Both the position numbers and the translations under genes were made by a program. A DNA stretch of 64,000 bases, taken from positions 36,386,886 to 36,450,885 of the forward strand of contig NC_086374.1 in NCBI RefSeq assembly GCF_036588685.1, in the 5' to 3' direction. Below are positions 58,331-64,000 of this stretch, piece by piece. The stretch's first letter is position 1. Each line of letters starts with the position of its first letter. The notes below the pieces were generated by a model. It ran no database searches and had not been told where the DNA came from. It saw only the letters and a program-made list of their open reading frames with translations. This stretch comes from Mytilus trossulus. Lineage: Eukaryota; Mollusca; Bivalvia; Mytilida; Mytilidae.

Positions 58331-60961
58331 TTACAAGAACCGAAACCGTTTCAGAGTTATTTGACCAGAAATAACACTTATTATAAGAACCAGATGCATC
58401 CACGTTTTGGTACTGAACGACTTGAGACATAAGTTACTATAAAATTTGGAAACCGTCAATTTTAGAAAAGTGTGTCATGAATCCTCTCAGTATGACTGCA
58501 GAAAATAATGAATTCTGATTAATTCAAGTAAATCTACCCTTTTTTCAGTGTCACCACGTGTACCAAAGATGTCTTACGTGAAGAAAAATACGTCCGGTGT
58601 TTATGAAATTTGATAGAATCATTTCAATTCATGCAAATGACCTACCAACAAGAAAGCTGTTCTTACCTTAAGAAATAATCTTGTCTAACATATAACTGTC
58701 ATTGTTTCTTCAGAATGTATATATATGATAAGTAATGGATTTTTTTTATTTATTTTAACAATCTGATCAAATGCAACTACATACATTAATATGTCTTCCT
58801 AAATGTTTGTTTACTCAGGCAAGTTATAAACAAATATTGGTACATTCATCTTCAAACCTGCTGATTCTTGCATACATGCCGATAAATGTGAAAAAGGGTA
58901 AACAAATTCAGTTATTCGTTTTAAGTAAAACTGCAATTGGTATTAGTCTTAATCACGCTAGTTAAATAGAGTACTCTCTATTTCTACCCAAATCGACTAT
59001 TATCTCTGGATTCACAACTTTCGTTTTTATTCTTTTGTCATAATCTAAGATTGTTGTAGTGCTGGCATCAATCAATCCTTAATATTCTGTTATCTGTACT
59101 TGGAGAGATTGTTCTTTTTGTCGAACTTTTTGTATTGTTCTTTCAAAAGGGTTAATGTACAATCTTTTTCATACATTTAATTGGCAGTCGATCCAAAGAA
59201 TATTTACAAGATCAAGATATATTTCATTCGTCATAAATACAATTTCCGATTTTAAACATAAACATTTAATTGAACATTTTTAATATTTTTGGAATTTAAA
59301 TTGAAAAAGCACTAAGGTCATTGATACATTTTGTAGAATAGTCATCAGTTTTATACACTGTAGATTGGTAAAGTTTTGAAATGCTAATGCTTTTCCTTTT
59401 CAGTTCCCCTTTTAGTTGTTTTTTTCCTCTTTCATTTTCATTTTATTTCAAATTATATGTAAAAAATTCTTTTCCTTGTGCTGTTGAACTTTTACAAGCT
59501 GAATAACAATATTCAAACAGTTTGATTTTAATATCCAATTTCATCTTCTGGACATGAAATTATTACACATTTTAAAAGAAACTAACGTCACTTATAGAGT
59601 ATAATATTATCGATAATTGCATATCTTGCATTATGTTAAGTATAAATCTTGGGACCTACAATAAACGGAATCGCAGAAATATCGAAATTGTTTACGTGTT
59701 TCTACTTCAATGTATGTATACATCAACTGCCACACGATTCCAATGTCACATCCTCTTATCAAAGCCAGGTATATGACAAATCATCAATGATATCAGATTG
59801 ACAAAATGGACATCTGTTATCTATGAGAGTCAAAATGTCAACCCTACATTTATGAACCATTTCTCTATGTGGAAACAATCCAGAAGTGCTTGCATATGGT
59901 GTATATATCTCACAGTTAACTCGATATTTCAGAGCTTGCATTCCTTATGATGATTTCCATGATAGAGGTTTGTTGCTAGCACTAAAGCTATTGAATTAAG
60001 AGTCCAAAGTGGTGAATTGAAATCAACATGGCATTGTCCGTGTGTTTCCGACTTTACAGTTTGAACATTCCTTTCGTATTTTTCCCCTCTCTTTCACTAT
60101 TGACTTGAAAAATCGAAACACTGTCACCGTCATTGACAATTAACCAATGTCAGGTTGTACATTAAACGTATTTATGATGATTCCATGTGCTCTTCTGTAT
60201 AAATTTTCTGAAGTCGATTTTTTTATCTAGTACAACGCATCTAATATTGAATTTGTAAAAATGAAAAAGGCAAAAATCGTACCGTATTATAAACTGAAAA
60301 CAAGAAAGACTTTGGCATGGGTTAATGGTATATTTGGTTAACAACGAAAACCTGAAAAGATGAATAGCTGAATTATTATGTTTCTCATAGATAGTCAGTT
60401 TCCTTTTTTGAATCAACAACAATAGGTTTCGACACGGTGAAAACCTTCTGGTCTCTTTATTTTTCAAGATCACGTGGATATGTAAGATGCATATGCTTTA
60501 TTGAAAAAACGTATCTCGTTACTGATATCATTGATATCTTAACATTTTTTGGGGGAAGGGGGAGGGGTCTATTTCAGATATTAATTTTTGATCTGCAGAT
60601 ATATTTGTACTGACATTTGCATCTCAAACTTCTGGCGTATATACAAATTTTATTCAAAAGTTTATCTCAAACGTCTGGCGTATGTACAAATTTTAGTCCT
60701 TGTATCTATGATGAGTTTATTCAAACGCTAAAAACTGACTTGCAAACTACAACTATCCAACCTCAATTTTTTCAACTTTCCGAAATTCAAAACCTGTTTT
60801 AACAAAATATTAATATTTCTTCCAAAATATTGCTTGTTACAAATCTTACCAACCATCTCTTGAATTATAAAAATATAAAATATTAAATTATAAAAATACA
60901 TGTTTATTGCTGAAAGTGTTCTAGACATTGTTCAAACCAAATTTCACACAGTTGGTTTGAT

Positions 60962-60992
<31 letters not shown>

Positions 60993-61164
60993 TCAAGAAT
61001 TTTTTTCCAATCAGGTTCATTTTTTTCTCTCAATTATGTAATTTAAATTTCTTTTTCCAGTTTTATGTGTTCATTAAAAAAAAATATTTATACGTAATTT
61101 AAATCACAAAATATATAAGTAGCTCAAAACCGTAATGCTAAAAATTGAGAATTGAAGTGGAAGT

Positions 61165-61275
61165 GTGTTCAAGAGACAACAACCCGACCATACAGCAGAC
61201 AACAGCCGAAGGCCACCAATGGGTCTTCAATGTAGCGAGAAACTCTCACACCTGGAGGCTTCCTTCAGCTGGCAC
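61165..61275 (+). repeat. dispersed 'CAACCCGACC' repeat, copy 2
   Basis: Same sequence as at 58240 in the same orientation, extended by CACACCTGGAGGCTTCC. Confidence 0.7.
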
Positions 61276-62261
61276 TTAAACGATAACGCATACTAGTTTA
61301 GTAATAATGGACCGAATTATACACAAGAAACTAAAATAAAAAATCGTACCAGACTAACAAAGACCAGAGGCTCCTGACTTGGGAAAAGGCTCAAAATTGC
61401 GGCGGGGTTAAACATATTTTTGAGATCTCAACCCTCCCCCTATATCTCTAGCCAATATAGAAAAACAAACACACTTTTTTGTATTGAACATGCGAGGGAA
61501 CACACTTTAGTTGCGAATTCCAAATATAAACGTTGATTACGAATATCAAATCCAACAAAAGATTTTGTTTCTTTTTTATATGAAAAGGCGATGTGTGTAT
61601 CCCCCATAAAAGCTGTGTTGAACAGATTTGTATAAGATGCATTACCCTAAACATATCTACACAGTGAATGTATATTTATGCTTGGCCTTTCAGCGTGACA
61701 ATAATTTTTAAATAACGTCTTCGATTTTTTTTTCACATGAAAATTAATGTGTTATCCAATAATTGTTCGTTATTGGCATATCAATCACTATATGACATTC
61801 AACTAATAGTTTTCCGTATTGTCATTATTACAAACAGGTAATATTTTGTCATAACTGTCAATTTTTTGTTGACATAACGTTATGTTTTTTTTTTTAACGA
61901 AACATGTGATCATTGACATAAAATGTAATAGATTGACAATGATTGGACAACCTTGACTCACTTCCAAAAATGATGGTTTAATAATGTAACGACAAGATAC
62001 CTCCATAAAAGAAAACGTGAATTGTATTTTTTATCATTCATGATGAACTGCAGATCTTTCATTCACGTTTTATTGATACATGTAATAAGAAGTCAATGAT
62101 CCTATAATAAATGAACTGATGATTCGTAGTTGTCGTTTGTCGATGTGGTTTATAAGTGTTACTCATTTCTCGTTTTTACAATAGATTAGACTTAGTTTTC
62201 TTGTTTGAATGGTCTTACACTAGTCATTTTTGAGTCCTTTATAGCTTACTGTTCTGCTTGA

Positions 62262-62376
62262 GCCAAGGCTCCGTGTTGAAGACAGTACTTTAACCTATAA
62301 TGGGTTTTCTTATACAAATTGTTACTTAGATGGAGAGTTGTCTGATTGTCACTCATTCCACAACTTATCATATCTA
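62262..62376 (+). repeat. dispersed 'GGCTCCGTGTTGAAG' repeat
   Basis: GCCAAGGCTCCGTGTTGAAG through GATGGAGAGTTGTCTGATTG. A relative lies at 29062-29172, in SLC28 intron 1, and an inverted one near 23195-23310. Confidence 0.65.
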
Positions 62377-64000
62377 TTTAATTTTATCTCGACAAATTCA
62401 AGACAAAAATCCAAGATTACTCGTACTTGCAGTTACTAAAAGTTAGTTCGAATTCAATATTCAAACTTATAGGTACACACAGACAACAAAATATAATACA
62501 TTCATTGAATTTCGTGTTAAGACTTCATCGATAGTCTTAGTAAAGCGTTGTCCAGTGCAAAGCTTATATATAATTATCGACGTGTTGTGGGACCCAAAAA
62601 GTTCATTATTTTCGTAAAAAAATCAAAAATAATGATAGTTCCAAAGGAGATATTTTTTTAAATATCTTATTTCAGTGCTTCATTGATAGTCATTAAGTGT
62701 AGTTACGTTAATTCAAAGAATACATAAGTGTACATACATTGTATCTAAATTTACTATCTCTATAAAATATCACAGTAAAAATAAGGATGATATATTTCAT
62801 TGGTTATAAACATTTATAAAGGAAAAGCATTAATTTCAAAGGAATTAAGTAATGTGAGGTAACGAAATCAATGACTTCATAATTCATCAGTAATCAGTAT
62901 CAAAATAACATTCGCCGAAATCTTACATATTACAACCGACACGAGCACTACGAAAGAGTGGAAAAAAATAACACTGCAATAAGGAACATAAAGATCACTG
63001 TCCTCAAAATAGAAAAAATCACAATAGGAAACGAAAATCGTATTTATAAAAAAAAAACTGAAATAGAGTATCCCATGTAACACTGATATATTAAAAGACA
63101 TTTTGTTGTTGTTGGGTGTTTGAATTGTATTTACTTAACATCACTTCCTTTTGTAAAATTTGTATGTAAAAGGTTCAAAATTTATCAGTTACGTCGTACT
63201 GCTTAAAATTATCTCATGGGTTCTTATTCAGATTGAAAGCTTTGACCTCTTTTGTATTTATATACTAGTCACGTCGTATGTTTCCTTGTCTCCTTGACAT
63301 ATCATACTCAACATATTGATTTAACAAAACGTATTGATAGTATCTTTCAAATAGTTTGATTGGTTTAGCGTTTAACAAATACTGATTTCAAACTGACGTG
63401 ACGTTTAAGGAAACGCAACCCTGCCGCCTTGACCTTTTGCACTGAATACCACAATAAATTACGTTAACTAATAAATATTTTTCTCTCATTCCTGATATGC
63501 ATTTATGTTTTTCTTTTATACATGTATGTTAAAATTCATTAAAAACAAAAAGTATGTTATTACTAATGGGGTCATTGTTTTTTCGGTATGTGTGTGTCGG
63601 TTCGTTCTTTCGTTCATCCGTATGCCCTGCTTTGGTTTAAAGATTTTAGTCAAGGTAGTGTGGAAGTTGAAATCTAATCAATTTGAATCAAATTTTCCCT
63701 ATGGTATGATCTTTCTTATCTAAATGTCAAGTTTATAGAGTATTTAATCCCAATTTCACGGTTCTCTGGACATAGAAAATGAAAGTGCGTGTTGGGCATC
63801 CGTGTACTATGGATATATTCTTGTTTTTCATGTACTATGGGTAAATTTTTGTTTTCAAATATCTTACTACCGTGCTAGATTGATATAATTTTAAGTGTTT
63901 GTTTATTAAAATAATCCATAAGTTAACATTTATTAAGTCTCAATTACGAAAAAGGGATTTAATAAAGAAATAACACCGTCCAAAAAAGAAATTTCACAAT

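Larger units (their letters stand above)
57435..64000. other. repeat-containing DNA, no gene recognised
   Basis: AT-rich, with dispersed repeats at 58240, 60630, 61165 and 62262, and a poly-A run near 60965. A 60-codon minus-strand stretch at 59759-59941 contains RCPFC and could be repeat-derived or a single exon. I see no splice context that would settle it. Confidence 0.5.

Overview
This window looks like nuclear DNA of a bivalve mollusc, most probably a mussel (Mytilus or a close relative). It is AT-rich and intron-rich, has no prokaryotic operon structure, and is crowded with dispersed repeats that I associate with mussel genomes. These include the 'CTGACAACGCCATGGCTTAAA' sequence, the 'AGACGAAACGCACGTCTGGC' sequence, and the 'CAACCCGACCATACAGCAGA' sequence. 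The genus is an inference from familiarity, not from a search.

Three protein-coding loci can be supported. (1) On the minus strand, about 21026 down to 12070, is a five-exon gene. It encodes a predicted 571-aa protein with an acidic N-terminal half followed by what I read as a ZU5-UPA module (the module of UNC5, PIDD and ankyrins). Its three 3' exons occur again further downstream (4984 to about 1197) as a second cassette with the same splice phases but a premature stop. (2) On the plus strand, 28744-52454, is a complete 11-exon SLC28 (concentrative nucleoside transporter) gene. Every splice phase closes and the model gives 657 aa, the normal family size. Its Na+-site and ribose-side motifs look canonical, but the base-recognition motif reads GMTDLP instead of GQTEAP. 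(3) On the minus strand, 56314-56135, is a tiny secreted peptide of 59 aa with a signal sequence and NGWDNGW repeats.

Layout: 1-4984, second ZU5-UPA cassette; 4985-12069, intervening repeat-rich DNA, with the 3'-flank duplication starting at 10765; 12070-21026, main ZU5-UPA gene, with a 1.5-kb foldback satellite element in its first intron; 21027-28743, shared upstream region of the two divergent genes, holding a tRNA-derived SINE and a LINE relic; 28744-52454, SLC28 gene, whose introns carry a 115-bp partial-exon array, an 8.2-kb nested transposon, a Helitron-like element, a 3.3-kb transposon with a broken coding region, and two TTAA-flanked elements; 52455-56000, intergenic DNA with a 5'-truncated LINE bounded by a 14-bp target-site duplication; 56135-56314, GW-repeat peptide gene; 56852-64000, a MITE and repeat-rich DNA without a gene I recognise.

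The strongest leads are: the altered base-recognition motif of the transporter; the amplified partial exon in its third intron, every copy of which carries a splice donor; the two interchangeable 3' cassettes of the ZU5-UPA gene with a sharp identity boundary inside one exon; and the GW-repeat secreted peptide. No rRNA, tRNA gene, CRISPR array or bacterial-type feature was found.
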